NCBI GenBank assembly: GCA_905250075.1
Contig: CAJNOP010000017.1
Span: forward strand, 1,619,734 to 1,683,733
Reading direction: 5' to 3'
DNA: 64,000 bases
DNA from: Rotaria sp. Silwood1
Lineage: Eukaryota > Rotifera > Eurotatoria > Philodinida > Philodinidae
The notes below the pieces were generated by a model, which was not told where the DNA came from, did no database searches, and saw only the letters and a list, made by a program, of their open reading frames with translations. Of the stretch, positions 49,001-61,598 are shown one piece after another. Made by a program: the position numbers and the translations under genes. Every line of letters begins with the position of its first letter. Positions within the stretch are counted from its first letter, which is position 1.

Positions 49001-50378
49001 TTCACGCTGTTACTATACCAACTGTTACAATCTACAGCTGAGAATTAAAATATATGCACAACAAACACTAAAAATTATGAGAATGACTTTAATCATTAAC
49101 ACACTCGTTCTTTATGATATAATGTTTGTTGTATTACTTGATTTTGATACAGATTTGATAAATTAATAAGATAAACTGAACTGTAACCAATGTTGATCAA
49201 AAACTATTCTGATAGTATATCGATTTAGCTCAAAACGTAATGTGTTTTATTGTGAAGCGCGCTACATTTAAATTGCCATTAAATGTTAAACTTGTGCAAA
49301 TTTAATTACAAAATAGATTAAGTATGAAACAAGCATTTTATAAGTAAATATGCACGTATGGTTATATCTTGCTTAATTAAATATTTTTTCGTGTTATTTT
49401 CAACTTATATTGTTATTCACAGGCAAGTATTCAAAAATCAAACATCATTTTCAAAGAATTCTTATAGAGACATAAATATGATATAACAAGATTGATGAAA
49501 AATCTTCTCTAGTTATACTGAGTTGCGATCACCGGGTGGTCACTTGCCACTTGTGCTGCGCACTAAAAAGTCTTTCTGATGAGTACCACCTTCCGCTATT
49601 ATTTTGGAACTGGCAACATTCCTCGTGTTATCACTACTTTGTTTTTGCAACGCAATGCACATCTTTAATTTACATTAAACAATAACAATTTTTGTTATGA
49701 AGAGCTTAAAAGATGATCGCCTGTAAAAAGAAACTAGTATTTGGGAGACATTATTCAGAAGAGATAGCATCAAAATAATGAATGCTCCATTTATGGTAGC
49801 AAACCTTTTGTAAAATATTTGATCAGCATTCGAATACCATGTGATATAAAAATGAATAGATGGCGATATTATGTAACGATGATTTATACTACTTCATTCA
49901 TTTATTATTATTATAGCAGCATTCAAATTTCATTTGAATACATGAAAAAAGAATCTCTTTCGATTCAAAGAGTGATTCACCTTTTAAGTATTTTAGTTAT
50001 TTCGAATAAAAAAATATGATAACTCTCCTTATTGGAGGCTAGCAATCAGAATGCGATTAGTTTATCACTTCTCATTATATTGTATACTGTCTCCCTCATT
50101 GATATCTGCAGAATATATTCTATATGTTCTGTATTATGTAAGCACGTGAGCTATATTTTCAACGACACATATACATCCACTACGTATGACAAAATGCTTT
50201 AAATAGAAACATTTCATTCAAAATAAATATATACATACATATAATTTCAAATCAATATATGTATTTTTCCTTGACAGATCGGTCAATCAAGCGTAACCAT
50301 CCAATATTTTTCTTTTCTCCAATCATTTAACTCTATCATAGTATTTTTTATCACAACTGAATAACTAATTAGCATACC
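46065..50378. other. Gene-poor stretch, about 4.3 kb
   Basis: AT-rich DNA with no splice-linked coding exons recognised. A hairpin at 48851-48878 is noted separately. The open stretches at 48247-48471 and 49819-50019 lack protein-family features. Confidence 0.45.
48851..48878. repeat. GC-rich hairpin
   Basis: CCGTGCG (48851-48857) and CGCACGG (48872-48878) form a perfect seven-base stem around a 14-base loop. It lies in a locally GC-rich patch of the gene-poor stretch. Confidence 0.45.
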
Positions 50379-52511
50379 ATGGCCAATGAACAACTAACAA
50401 ATCGTAATAGACAAGAAATGTCTACAAACAATGAATCAAATAGCATTCAGTAAATAATTTATATTAAAATTAAAGTTTTGCATTGACTGTGTTTTGTTTA
50501 GAAATTCTGATAAAAGTAAAAATGCAAAATCATCCAAAGGAATTAGTATTCCTATTCAAATAGTTTCATCAATTACATTAGGCATTATATTTGGTTTTTT
50601 AATGAATAAAGCAAATATATATCTTGCTCCAATGATTCGGGAACAAATGCTATTTACACGCTTAGCAATGATTAAAATGTTTCTTGCTGCTGTTGGAACG
50701 TCAATGTTAACTGTAGTCGTTGTTATTCTTATTAATGAATCAACCTATAGAAGTGTTTTTAGTGGATTTGTTAAACGTAACGAGCGTATTAATGGTAAAT
50801 TACTTCAAATTTGTAGTCATCCACAAAGACTTAGCTTAGAGCTTCGAAAAAACTTAAAACGGTGAAATTCCTGATAAAAATCTTTGTATTTAGACATATG
50901 TTGAGATTTAATCTAGAACAATAACTTATGATAAAAATAAGAAACGAACATATAGCTTTAGCTAATTTTGTGAAGATCAAAGAATTGTCTTTTCTGGAAC
51001 AGCTGCATAATCATAAGAAAAAAACAGAAAGTCATACAGCAATATTGTCTTATAAATAATATTTCCCTTCTTTTAATGATCATGAAATATCAACTATCGT
51101 ATAGTAGTCTAGATTTGCATTGATTGAACTATTTGATCGTTCGGATGAAATTACTCTGCATTAGAGTTGTTCATCTTAGCCTCGTGTTTGGCACCATATG
51201 TTGGTAAATAGACTGGATATTCTTAGCACTAATAAACTAGATTTGATTCGATAGAGAATTAGACGGATTTCTCGACAAAAATTATAACTACATTCAGTAA
51301 AATAAAAGCAGATACTATACTATGCTAATTACAAAAAGAACGAAACTATTTGTACTTAATTAAAGACAAATACCTAAGGAAATTAGAATTCAATATCATT
51401 TTAAAAAAGATGCTAGCTGTAACTATCATACTAGTTTCTTATCAAGAAAAGAATTTGAGCTGATATCATATGAAATTTTACTATTTAGAACTGAATTTCG
51501 TTAGTTTTCTAAAGGTTTTGCTATTAGAAAAAATTCAAAAAAAATCAATTATTTTCTTTAGCTTTTCAACTTGTTTTGGGTGGAAGTCTTATTGGAGTCG
51601 GTATGGTTCTTGCTGGCAGTTGTCCAGGAACAATATTTGTTCAAATGTAAGAGATTCGTTTTATTCTTTTATAGTAGAAATTCTTTCTTTTGTTTAGTGG
51701 TTCTGGTCTAAGAAATTCTCTTATCACAAGTCTTGGTGCTATCTGTGGAGTTTTGTTTTATTATCTATTTCTTAATAAACATTTGACAAAACATGAACTG
51801 CCAAAATCATCAATAGTTCTACAGCAACTTCCAGATTTAATTGGTATAAAACGTATTTATTTGAATTTAATATTTGGTGTAATATGTATTAGTATTGCAT
51901 TTATTCTTGAATATTTTGTTCCCTATAAATATGATTTAATGAAATTAAGTGGGCTTCGTAGTGTACAAGGTTGGTCACCAGTGTTATGTGGTATTGGTAT
52001 TGGATTATTGCAATTATTTTTTATGATTTTATTTCAAAAATCATTAGGTATATCAACAGGATTTTCAGTATTAGTTGCACAAATATGTCGTGTACAATTT
52101 TTTAAACAATTAATACCATCGTTAGAATCATTCACTTATGGAATACAAAATAGTTTGACATTATTATTTGCATTTGGAGCTATCGCAGGAAGTTTTATTT
52201 CAACAGTTTTAACACATCAATTTCCTTTAAATGAAAAATATGGTGCAAATGCTTGGAATAGCTTTTTTGGAGGATTTTTGCTATTAGTTGGTGCGCGTTG
52301 TGCTGGTGGTTGTACAAGTGGACAAGGAATATCTGGTAAAATGCCTTTTTTTCTACTTTTTGAATTTTTATTGTTTTATGAATTATTCAAAGGTGTTTCT
52401 CATCTTTTGATTGGTTCTCTCATTGCAACTGCAGCAATGTTTGGTGGTGGAATACTTTTTGCTATAAGCTATGGATTAATAACAAACGACTGGCAATTTC
52501 ATGCTTTGTAA
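50379..52511 (+). CDS. YeeE/TsuA-type sulfur-compound transporter (Sulf_transp family)
   Basis: Four exons in phase: 50379-50449, 50502-50794, 51562-51646 and 51698-52511, giving 420 residues. About nine or more hydrophobic segments follow a polar 30-residue start. Two family signatures are clear: GGSLIGVGMVLAGSCPGT in exons 2-3 and GGFLLLVGARCAGGCTSGQG in exon 4. In bacterial TsuA/YeeE, Gly-Cys loops like these carry the cysteines that pass thiosulfate through the membrane. The internal pseudo-symmetry of the family is visible as two halves, each with GxxxG-rich helices. Substrate here (thiosulfate or a related sulfur compound) is inferred. The family is mainly bacterial and patchy in eukaryotes, so old transfer followed by intron gain is possible. 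The neighbouring genes give no sulfur-metabolism context. Confidence 0.85.
50795..51561 (+). other. Long intron of the YeeE-like gene
   Basis: A 767-base intron from GTAAAT to CTTTAG. It joins ERIN to AFQLVLGGSLIG, restoring the family's first Gly-rich motif. Nothing else was recognised in it. Confidence 0.55.
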
Positions 52512-53991
52512 AAAAAAACATTGAATTCAAAAAATATATATTTCTTTACTTTTCTTTTGAGATAACAATAAATATTTGAATAGACGAGCGCAGAAGAATG
52601 TTCATATACATACGGTTTCAAATATACTGAATCAAGATTGTTTGAAAAATAGAGAGACTTGCAAAGAAGATGTGAAACATGATGTATGTGTTAACATTTT
52701 AGATGCTTTGAAAAAGATCTGTCAACGAATAATTTCATTGGTTTTCATGTTTAAGTAGAAAAATGTTTAAAAGTGATCTAGCTAAATTAGTAAGATATAA
52801 TATGTTTGATTTGTAAGAATATCATGCGTATTGTTAATTATATTTCGTTGTAAAATAAAGTTGCAACAATATATCAAAATAAAATTCTAGCAAAAGACTG
52901 TTGATAAATTGGGGAATTTGAAGATCTGTATCAGTCAAGAACTTGAAGTAATTAACAAAGAAATGCTGTGTAATGTTTTTCTGGAGAGAGAAAATAGGCT
53001 CTATTTTTGTATGTCAGTTGAAGGTGATACCTTCGAACAGTAATTTTGAAGTTTGTTCGTATAAATATAAACTCGGTGTATCCAACAATCATTTAAAAAA
53101 ATAGTTGATAAAGTCAAATCAATTAATAAAGATATACAAATTTACTTTCGGGTAATTATTTTTGGAACATTCTGTAGAAGGTAACAGATATGTAAAAATT
53201 TTTTAAAGGAGAAAAAAGACATCAAAATTTTTTTATGCTGATCAATAGCATCACTTTTTCAAGATATTGTTTTAATGCTAGTGTTTCTTTTTGTTTGTGC
53301 CACCTTCCTAAAATATCCCTCATTCATACCTACACCTATCCACTTGTCAATCTTGAACACTGTAAGAATATCTCTAGCAACTAAAGACATATACGATCAG
53401 TCCACATTGTCAGAAAATGAAAAGACATATTTTGTCATCGCCTCAGCAATATTTAAGCCTTTCAACGTTATTGGTCGAGGCAAATATACTTTCTCGTTGC
53501 CATACTGTTGAAATTGTGTGTATACTAAGTGCTTTTTTCTTCATATCGATATGAAGGAAAGGAGAAAAAAAATCAACAGAACTATTTTGCAATAATCCTC
53601 GCTTCTTGCCTTCAGCACATCATTGATTACCTTTAGTGGTAAAAGAGGCGCACTACGATTGTCTCATTTTTCAATGTGTTTTGAGGTAAGAAGAGTTATG
53701 TCTTTTATCAATAATAAACTATTTTGAAAATAGAGAATATATAAGATAGAATATCTTTCATTGTGGGACTATTTTACTCGATACACATAGTCCATTGAAT
53801 GTGAAAGAAATGAATTCGTTTTTCTAATGTATAAGAGAAAGTCACAATTCTATTGAAGTTTGTATTATATATATTATTATATTCAATCTGAAAGAATCAG
53901 CATAATTTTTACTTTAAACCACGAGAGATCTAAAGATCTTTTTTTAATCAGTTTTTGTCTTCTTTTCAAATGATCTCAGTGAAACCAAATC
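52512..53991. other. Intergenic, about 1.5 kb
   Basis: AT-rich DNA between two plus-strand genes. The open stretches at 52576-52758 and 53275-53511 have no family features. No gene or RNA is called. Confidence 0.45.
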
Positions 53992-55683
53992 ATGTCAAGT
54001 TTTCATCGTATTCGTCAATCATGGCGTCGATCATTAGGTTATTTGGGTATATTTGGGGTCACAACTGTAACCATCATCAATGCCACATCACGATATAATG
54101 ATAATATTCAAGTACACGATGCATTTTCAAATCATACATATCAACAACAAAAAAAACATATACTATCTGGCATGCACGATCCATTTATTACTACTGATTT
54201 GAATGAATTAGAGTTATTTCAGAAACATTTTTCCCAATTCTCCTACTTATTTTATACGGATTGTAACATCCTGAAACAAAAATATGCTTTAAAGACTCCG
54301 GTAAAGATACGACCTCTTACAGAATGTCCCAAGCAATTTCAATCATCTTTTAATAATCAGAAAACACTGGTTGTTGGCGGTCCACCAGCATTAATCACTG
54401 GCGTCTCTATGGTGAAAACGGAAAAAGATTTAACTTACATTAATGACGAACGGCGAATACCGATCGCTTTCGGTTCTGCTTGGCATCTGGAACAAGATGC
54501 AAACACAGAGGCACCGACTACTTATCGACCTACGCAATTCTTAATCGAGCAACTCGCTCGTATAACATTTCGGTACGTCAGTTACGAATCGATTCAACAG
54601 ACTGGTTACTTTCCATGGAGAACGCTAGACTGGATTGGTTGGCTACAACATCCTGAACATTGGCTTGCTGCATTTAAAATATCATTAGCCTTTCAATGGA
54701 TTACCATGTTCGAAGACCGAGCAGCAATGTTGAAAAAAGTCGCTGCACAATGTATTGCAAATGAGAATTTTTTCGAACAATTAAATCGGAAATTAAATGG
54801 GAAACTTCTATTGCATGAAAATGGATCGATTATCATCGCTCGAACTAGTGAAGAAGTTTCACAATTACAAGCGTTGAAAACTGCTTTAATCAATGAGGGA
54901 AGACATTTGAGAAGTTTATCTAAGGAAGACATGCTTCATCGTTATGGTTTTATTCCTAATGGTCTGATGTATGGGGAAAAACAACATGATAGAGTCTTGT
55001 TCGCAGATTTTATGAAAATACTCAATGATTCTATTCGAAATCAAGGAGGGAAGGTTATTGATGGAACACTCACTATGATCTATGTTGATGATCAGCAGTC
55101 AGGAGGTATTGCTGAATATAGTACACCTGATGGTCAAAAACATTATCTTGCATTTTCTCGGTTAATTCTATCGTTGGGTACTCAGCCAATTATTAGTAAA
55201 AATAATAAGCCTTTATTCGATGTTGTTGCCGCTCGAGGAGTGTCGGTACTAGCACATGTTTACGTACCCTCGAAATATCGACTTCCACCTGTTATAGTTT
55301 GTGGTGGAACAAATCATGCAACAAAATTGTCTGAAAATCCTGTGCAAGTGAAAGATACTCATGGCAAGATATATGATTTATATTTGATGCGATTTACCGC
55401 TGGCGCATGTATTACACCGAATGTTTCTGATGAGAATGCAGCCAACTATGATGGAACGACTGCTCTGGGTCTAGTCACCGCGGTACGAAAAACTTTAGGT
55501 GAATTCTGTCGAGTTGAACCACTCGTTGTTCATGGTTGCAATCGGCAAGTCAGTCGATATGGACAAATTTCTTGGATTGAACCGTTTCCTGGAATTCATG
55601 TGCAGTACGGAGCAGCTGGAGGTGGTCTTACACGAGCACCGGATTTCGTAGCACGACCATCTTCACATAGCTCGTCAGCTTGA
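53992..55683 (+). CDS. Intronless putative FAD/NAD(P)-dependent oxidoreductase
   Basis: One uninterrupted reading frame of 563 residues, unusual beside neighbours with introns every 100-300 bases. An amino-terminal hydrophobic segment (about residues 16-30) could be an anchor or targeting signal. The segment TLVVGGPPALITGVSMVKTE (about residues 124-143) looks like a strand-turn-helix nucleotide-binding start, but GGPPAL departs from the usual GxGxxG. Later parts, VVAARGVSVLAHVY, LMRFTAGACITPN and the terminal VQYGAAGGGLTRAPDFV, resemble the closing FAD-contact region of D-amino-acid-oxidase-like flavoproteins. Substrate is unknown. The lack of introns and somewhat more GC-rich codons fit recent transfer from bacteria, which is inference. 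It could instead be a retrocopy, but no poly-A tail or parent is visible. Confidence 0.68.
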   Translation: MSSFHRIRQSWRRSLGYLGIFGVTTVTIINATSRYNDNIQVHDAFSNHTYQQQKKHILSGMHDPFITTDLNELELFQKHFSQFSYLFYTDCNILKQKYALKTPVKIRPLTECPKQFQSSFNNQKTLVVGGPPALITGVSMVKTEKDLTYINDERRIPIAFGSAWHLEQDANTEAPTTYRPTQFLIEQLARITFRYVSYESIQQTGYFPWRTLDWIGWLQHPEHWLAAFKISLAFQWITMFEDRAAMLKKVAAQCIANENFFEQLNRKLNGKLLLHENGSIIIARTSEEVSQLQALKTALINEGRHLRSLSKEDMLHRYGFIPNGLMYGEKQHDRVLFADFMKILNDSIRNQGGKVIDGTLTMIYVDDQQSGGIAEYSTPDGQKHYLAFSRLILSLGTQPIISKNNKPLFDVVAARGVSVLAHVYVPSKYRLPPVIVCGGTNHATKLSENPVQVKDTHGKIYDLYLMRFTAGACITPNVSDENAANYDGTTALGLVTAVRKTLGEFCRVEPLVVHGCNRQVSRYGQISWIEPFPGIHVQYGAAGGGLTRAPDFVARPSSHSSSA

Positions 55684-58094
55684 TCTTTTGCATCTTTCAC
55701 AAGCTTATTATAATCATTGATATAAATTTATTGTAATAAAACTAACAGGAGAAAATATCTTTTTTAGAATAAATAGAACAGTAGATTTGTAGTATTTAGT
55801 GTTCGAATAGCTGATGAATATTGAAATAAGGGCATAGAAAAAGGATGAAAACATGTTTCGTTTTGCCTTGAAGCACGAGTAAGAGTCAATAACAAGGCAA
55901 ATGTTATATTTCTTTGCCATATCGATTTATCATGTGTCAATATGGTTTTGTCCTTTCAATATCAAATATCTGACTATCATTCTGCTTATTGTATGTTTCG
56001 ATTGCATCAACATGCCGTCGTTGATTTTTCTCTTGAAGTTTCCTATCTATACAACTCAGGGTAGAAACTATAGTTTCCGTATCAAACGTGCTGATCTTTC
56101 ATATAATATACTTGTAGTTCATCGTGTATCTGTCTTGTCATGCTTACGACGTATCAGCTTCAATAACAATGTTACATACGATGATCACGCATTTCATTGC
56201 AACAACAACAAGGAGAATGTATGAATAAATCGGAGGGAATTCAATGTCTTCTGCATGATATATTTTATGGAAATACATTCATATAATCTACCATGAAGTC
56301 ACATTTGCAGAGAGATCACTGCAAAAAGAAACTAGATTTGATAAAATCACGACGATTCTCTTGTTTTTCCTTATTCGAGCACCTAGAAAGGTCGATCGAA
56401 AAAACCTCATACATGAAGAGATTGTTGTGTTTTGATTTTGAATCTGCCAGTAGCAATTGTCATCTTCCAACGAGAAACATGTTTCTCATAAAGATAAAGA
56501 AATTGCATACTGAAACTTAAGCGAGTGTTTGAATATGGTGTGAGTATGGTTACTAGTGTAGAAAAAGGGTGAATATGATTGGCACATATATAACTGCACC
56601 GGCATTCTGGTTTATCCCAAGGAGCAATTCGATATACAAGAAGAATCTCTACTTCATTCCACAGGCATCTTTGTCAATACCAATGTATATCGTATTTAAC
56701 AATGTGATCAAGGGAAAAAGATCCTTTTAATCAGCTTAAATCAAACGTTTTCGAGAGGACATCACTTTTTTAGTCTCATTTATTTCATATCAAAGATCCA
56801 ATATGAAATAACAACAATTTCAATCAAATTATAAGCCGTGCAACAAGTTGACAGTATATGATTATTTCCTTTCGCTCAGCAGTGAAAAAGTAACCTTTTT
56901 TCAGAAAGTTTTGACGAGCAAAAGAAGTTTAACTAGTTTCTGAGAAAATGTTTTGATATTAGACTGGAATTTTTAGTATAATTCGTCTTAATAGTGGCAA
57001 TAGCGTATTGAAAGACGGAATGAATTACCAATAACTGTTGAATAAATTTTTGTAGTAGTTATATATTCAACGAGCAAAATAATTAATACTTACTGAGAGA
57101 TCTTTCTGTTAACGGTGATTCATCCTCATCCTTCCCTTGATATCTTTCTCTTCTATCTGTTCCTTAGTCACTCTTACTGTTATTGTTGTTTCTTCTTTTC
57201 TTTCTTTATTTTCCTTCTCCTTGCATCGATATATATCAGCTTTCTCAAGCGTAATGCAATGACGTTTTGGCCACAGTATTATTAACTTTTCTCAGTAATT
57301 CGATTATCTAGTAAGTTATCTCTTTCGTTATTAGATGTGTCTCTGTCTTCCTCACAACCTCTGGAAATTTGAGCTCGTTTGAATGAGCCGTTCGAAAATT
57401 AAAGCAAAAATAGGTGACAAAACGTGATGACGAAAAAGGGACAAAAAGTTGAGGATGACCTATTTGTTCTTTATTTTGCTACAAATGTGCGGTACATTAA
57501 AATAAACCTCCCATAAACGTTTTGTAGCAGACTGTTTGAGGTACCCAACGGGAAAAGAATTCTTCAAACAGGCTACTAATTTTGAAGAGGGGTCGGTTTA
57601 ACTAATGTAACGCGATGACGATGATTTCTATTAACAAGTTTTTTCTATATTACGTTTGCTATATGTATAATTGTGTAAATACGAGATACTATTTTTATTT
57701 CCATGATGAAACCATCCAGATGTTAAATATGTTTCCCTACACTTTATACCATACGCTACAAGATGCCAGGAATGGATTTAAAAAAATGATGATTTTGAAT
57801 TCTTGGCCATCGAGGTCACACGTTATGCGTTTTTGCTGATATATGTACAAGTTGATAAGGACATTTTTAAGAGATATATACTTAAATAAAATAAACGTAA
57901 GCTCGTCGAAGCGAGCTAACGCTGTCCTTCGAGAACAAGAAATAATGAATGAAAAATGAAAAAGAAAGACTTAATAAGCTGTACGTTATAGTTTATTTCA
58001 TTGGCATTCATTGCAAATATTTAACAATATTTTTCGGATTATAAAAACGATTAACGGACTAGTTATCAACGTTTAAAAGCGATATTGATCATGA
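55684..58094. other. Intergenic, about 2.4 kb
   Basis: Lies between the convergent oxidoreductase and mucin-like membrane genes. It contains a bulged hairpin at 57524-57576 and a short AGCTCG/CGAGCT stem near 57900. The open stretches at 55901-56224, 56293-56520 and 57615-57839 are unsupported. Confidence 0.45.
57524..57576. repeat. Imperfect hairpin, 13-bp stem
   Basis: GTAGC (57524-57528) pairs with GCTAC (57572-57576), and CTGTTTGA (57532-57539) pairs with TCAAACAG (57564-57571). A three-base bulge and a 24-base loop complete it. The size is in the range of a microRNA precursor arm, though shorter than most. Confidence 0.45.
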
Positions 58095-61000
58095 CTAAGG
58101 CGTAACCATGCTTATTAGGTTGATAGCCGACGTACCATTTTGCTGTATTTGTTTACTATTATCAACAGAATCGTGAGTTTTTGACAAGTCAAGTGTGATC
58201 GTTGGAGGTCGCACATGCTGAATTCGGAGCACGGCAGACGTTGATGGTAAATCACTGGTCTTCATCCGATATAGACTTTTTGTAGATCGAACACGCTGCA
58301 CACGAGTCGTGTCACCATGAGCTGTGTGTAAACGAGGTATTGTTTTCAGTGCAGCGGGGGATCTTATGCGAGTTACTTGAACTGTACTTGCTGCGCGTCG
58401 ATAGTTATTTGTCAAGCGTTTCTTAACGAGAGAACTCCATACATGATTTTGTGTTCGCTCATTCCAAGCACTGTTTCTTCGAAATCTCGTTTCGCACTTA
58501 ACCCGAGATACTTGCACCGGAGTATTGATTGGTTTTACAGTCAACAAATGTGGTGTCATCGGGTTTATTTCCGCTGAATGGCTTAGTGGTTTAATTCTTG
58601 GATTTGCTATGCTATACGCTGATTTTGGTACACGTACTCGCTCAATCCATACATTAGTCATGGATTTCTGTGAAACCCGACCATTAGTTTCCGAAACAAA
58701 AGTGTCTGTATCACTGTCTATCGTCGCCGAGTCGTAATCATTCTCTATCCGACTTGAATTCTTCATCGTTGTGCTTGAGATATTTGATAGATGTGATCGA
58801 GTACTGATGGGACTCTCATTCAGAATGCTGTAGACGAGGTAGTTTTGGAGTGGTTTAGAAGAATTATTAAGTGAACAATCAATATTGTTCTTTCTTTGCC
58901 ATAAACAAGCTGGATCAGTGCAATGTTCGATCGAATAAAATTCGAAAGTTCGATTTTCGAGATTGGGTTTGATTTGATTCTTCATTGAACTTAAATTCAA
59001 AAATAGAAAATGATAATAATCATTCTATCAATGGCAGATGATATGAACGTACGAGCAATAAATGTACTGCAAAACGCAACACAATAGACATGCACTAAAT
59101 AGAATCGATCCAAGAAGAATCCCAAGCAGTGGCCAGTCGATTGTAGTAGCTAAAAAAGATCTTTTCTTTTATTAAAAACATACATGTAAAACTTGAATGC
59201 AATTTCAAATTTCAAGTTTTAAGTTTTCAAGAGGAGGACAAGCGCTTTTCTCCACTTAACTGATCTTTTATATTATCGTTACAGCGTGGGAATGCCAAAC
59301 GCTCCCCAAAGAATTGCGACCCATACATGTTAGACTTGAAACTTAAAATTTCAATTGAATTCAAGTATTAAAGCTTTACAGTACTGATTAGAATAAGATG
59401 ATAAACACTACAAACGTTTTCTTGTTGCTATTGTTGACGTTGTTGAAGTTCTATCAGAATCAAACAACAACATTCAATCGACAAGCTCCAATGCTGAACT
59501 ACTTACGACGTTGTTGTGGTCGACGTTGAAGTGCTTGTAGACGTTGTAGACGTGGTAGTGGTTGTTCTAAATCAATCGAAATGTGACACCATTCTTATCT
59601 TAGTCGATTTTCCTTTCAACGTTTGATCGGATTATTTTTGATTTTAACTTCAGTTTATTTCGAAAACTCCTTTTTTCGTATCAAAATATTCCGAGAAATA
59701 AAACAACATAGAACGATGTCGAGGTTAGATATTGGTGTAAGAAAACATAAACGTGACTATAGTAGGAATTTTATTCAAAACCAGTGATTAACCAAGCAAT
59801 GTTTTCATATAGCGCATTCAATCTTGAAGAATATCTCTGGCTGAATAGAGAATCTCAGCTATGTACCTTAGTAAATCATTGTTTAAGATAGATGAATCAA
59901 ACATGAATAGTTGGAAACTGATATTGATTCCACTGACTTCACTTAATTACACATCAGAAAACTATCGTTCTTTCGGCTAATATGGTCACAAAAAATTTTG
60001 AAATGATAGAAAAACATACGTAGATGTTGTTGTTGTTGATGATGATGATGACGTCGACCTAGAACGCGCTTCAATATGTATTGTATCACAATGAATTACA
60101 ATGGTTTCATACGAAGTTGTTGTAGAAGTCGATGTGCTTGAAGTTGACGTTGTTGAACTAGATGTGGTACGAGAGGTTGATGTCGTTGAACTCGTTGTAG
60201 TAGATCTTGAGGTACTAGAAGTCGATGTTCTAAATATTCAAAATAACCCAATGATGAGCAATGAATATAGCTAAATTATTACGTTGTAGTTGTTAACGTG
60301 CAGATTTCACCGGGACAAACACATACACCAAGTACGGATACATAGAATTTAAAACAGTACTGTGATGATTGTGAGTCTTGACTAAAAAAGAACAATGGTC
60401 TAGTGTTATTTTTAGATTATTGTCTACCTATCAAAAGCCATTGCACAGACAACTTGATAGCCAACTTGAGCAGCCGTTGGTGTCCATGAAAAATCCTTAT
60501 AATACGTCGTCTCATTTAACACTGTTATGCTGCTTTTAAGGACACCAGCATAGGAGAGCGTAGCAATATCGACAATGGTCACATTAGAACCACAGCTATT
60601 TTTAGCATATAAGGTCGATGTAAATGTTTGACCAACGAGAATCGGTGTGCAAGATTGCTCAATAGGTACACCCGTGATTTTAGGTGGAATAGAGCATAAT
60701 GGTGGAGCAACAACGTGTACAAGAAATTGAACTGGTGTTGCACTCAGTGGTGTCATGCTTGAACTACTAATAAAATCCTCTACCTATAAAATAGTATAAA
60801 TACTGTGTTCGAAGAGAAAACATATGATTTTACCATAAGCGTAACTGCATACCACTTGTCTACTATCGTTTCGGTTATCATAATAGTACAGTTAGGAAAG
60901 ATAGTGGTATTTGCTGGAAGAGAATTAGGTGGACACGTTCCACCGCATTCATCAATACCACTTGTAGATGTCGACCAACGGCACCGAAGATCATCACCAT

Positions 61001-61598
61001 CAGCATCACCAATAGGTATCTTGATAATTGTTGGTTGATCTTTCACAATATTCACAGGAGACATCATGGTAGCTACTGGAGCATTATTATAAAAGCCCGT
61101 ATCAGATCTCGGTATGAGATTAATACGAGTTGCTATAGACCAAGGAGCACCTGTACCTTGGGCTAATTCACGCCAAGACGAATCGTTAAAACCGACGGCA
61201 AAATCAGAGCCAGTTTGTATGCTAACTGTATCGAGACGTTGTCCAACTGTAGTTCCGACAGATGCTGAAACATCTGTACAATAAGGTACAATAGGAGGAG
61301 CTATGTAACCACCGCTGGATCCACAAGTGGCTATACAATCTAAAGTTCTGGATGCAAGAGAAGCATAGCTAGCATTGATTGGTATCATGTCATTAGTTGC
61401 CGTCATGTTTTCCGTGCATTGTATTACTGAGTAAGTCCATGAATATGTTTGTGTAATTACAATGTCGATCGTTGATCCAGTAGCCGACGTGTTCAATGGA
61501 CGCCAGGTCATGGTACCGCCTAGAAAATGTTTTCCCTCAATATTTAAAACTAATCCTAACACGATGCCAACACACAAAGTGCATATCATCTGCACCAT
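58095..61598 (-). CDS. Type I membrane protein with Ser/Thr-rich mucin-like stalk
   Basis: Eight exons in phase: 60834-61598, 60428-60783, 60283-60381, 60020-60229, 59507-59566, 59416-59450, 59053-59149 and 58095-58989, giving about 838 residues. A signal peptide (MVQMICTLCVGIVLGLVLNI) leads into a Cys-containing ectodomain with about eight N-glycosylation sequons. The phrases PIGDADGDDLRCRWSTS and FSWTPTAAQVGYQVVCAMAF suggest beta-sandwich repeats, but I name no domain. Next comes a stalk made almost only of Thr and Ser, spread over three exons, then one membrane helix (LLGILLGSILFSACLLCCVL), then a basic cytoplasmic tail of about 300 residues. The tail repeats a motif like IERVRVPKS, VQVTRIRSP and TRVQRVRST. 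The start is the first ATG in frame; an upstream TTG is ignored. It could be an adhesion or surface-coat receptor; the ligand is unknown. Confidence 0.72.

Noticed and set aside
60805-61038. 77-codon plus-strand frame opposite the membrane-protein gene
   Set aside because: Antisense shadow of a phase-consistent ectodomain exon.
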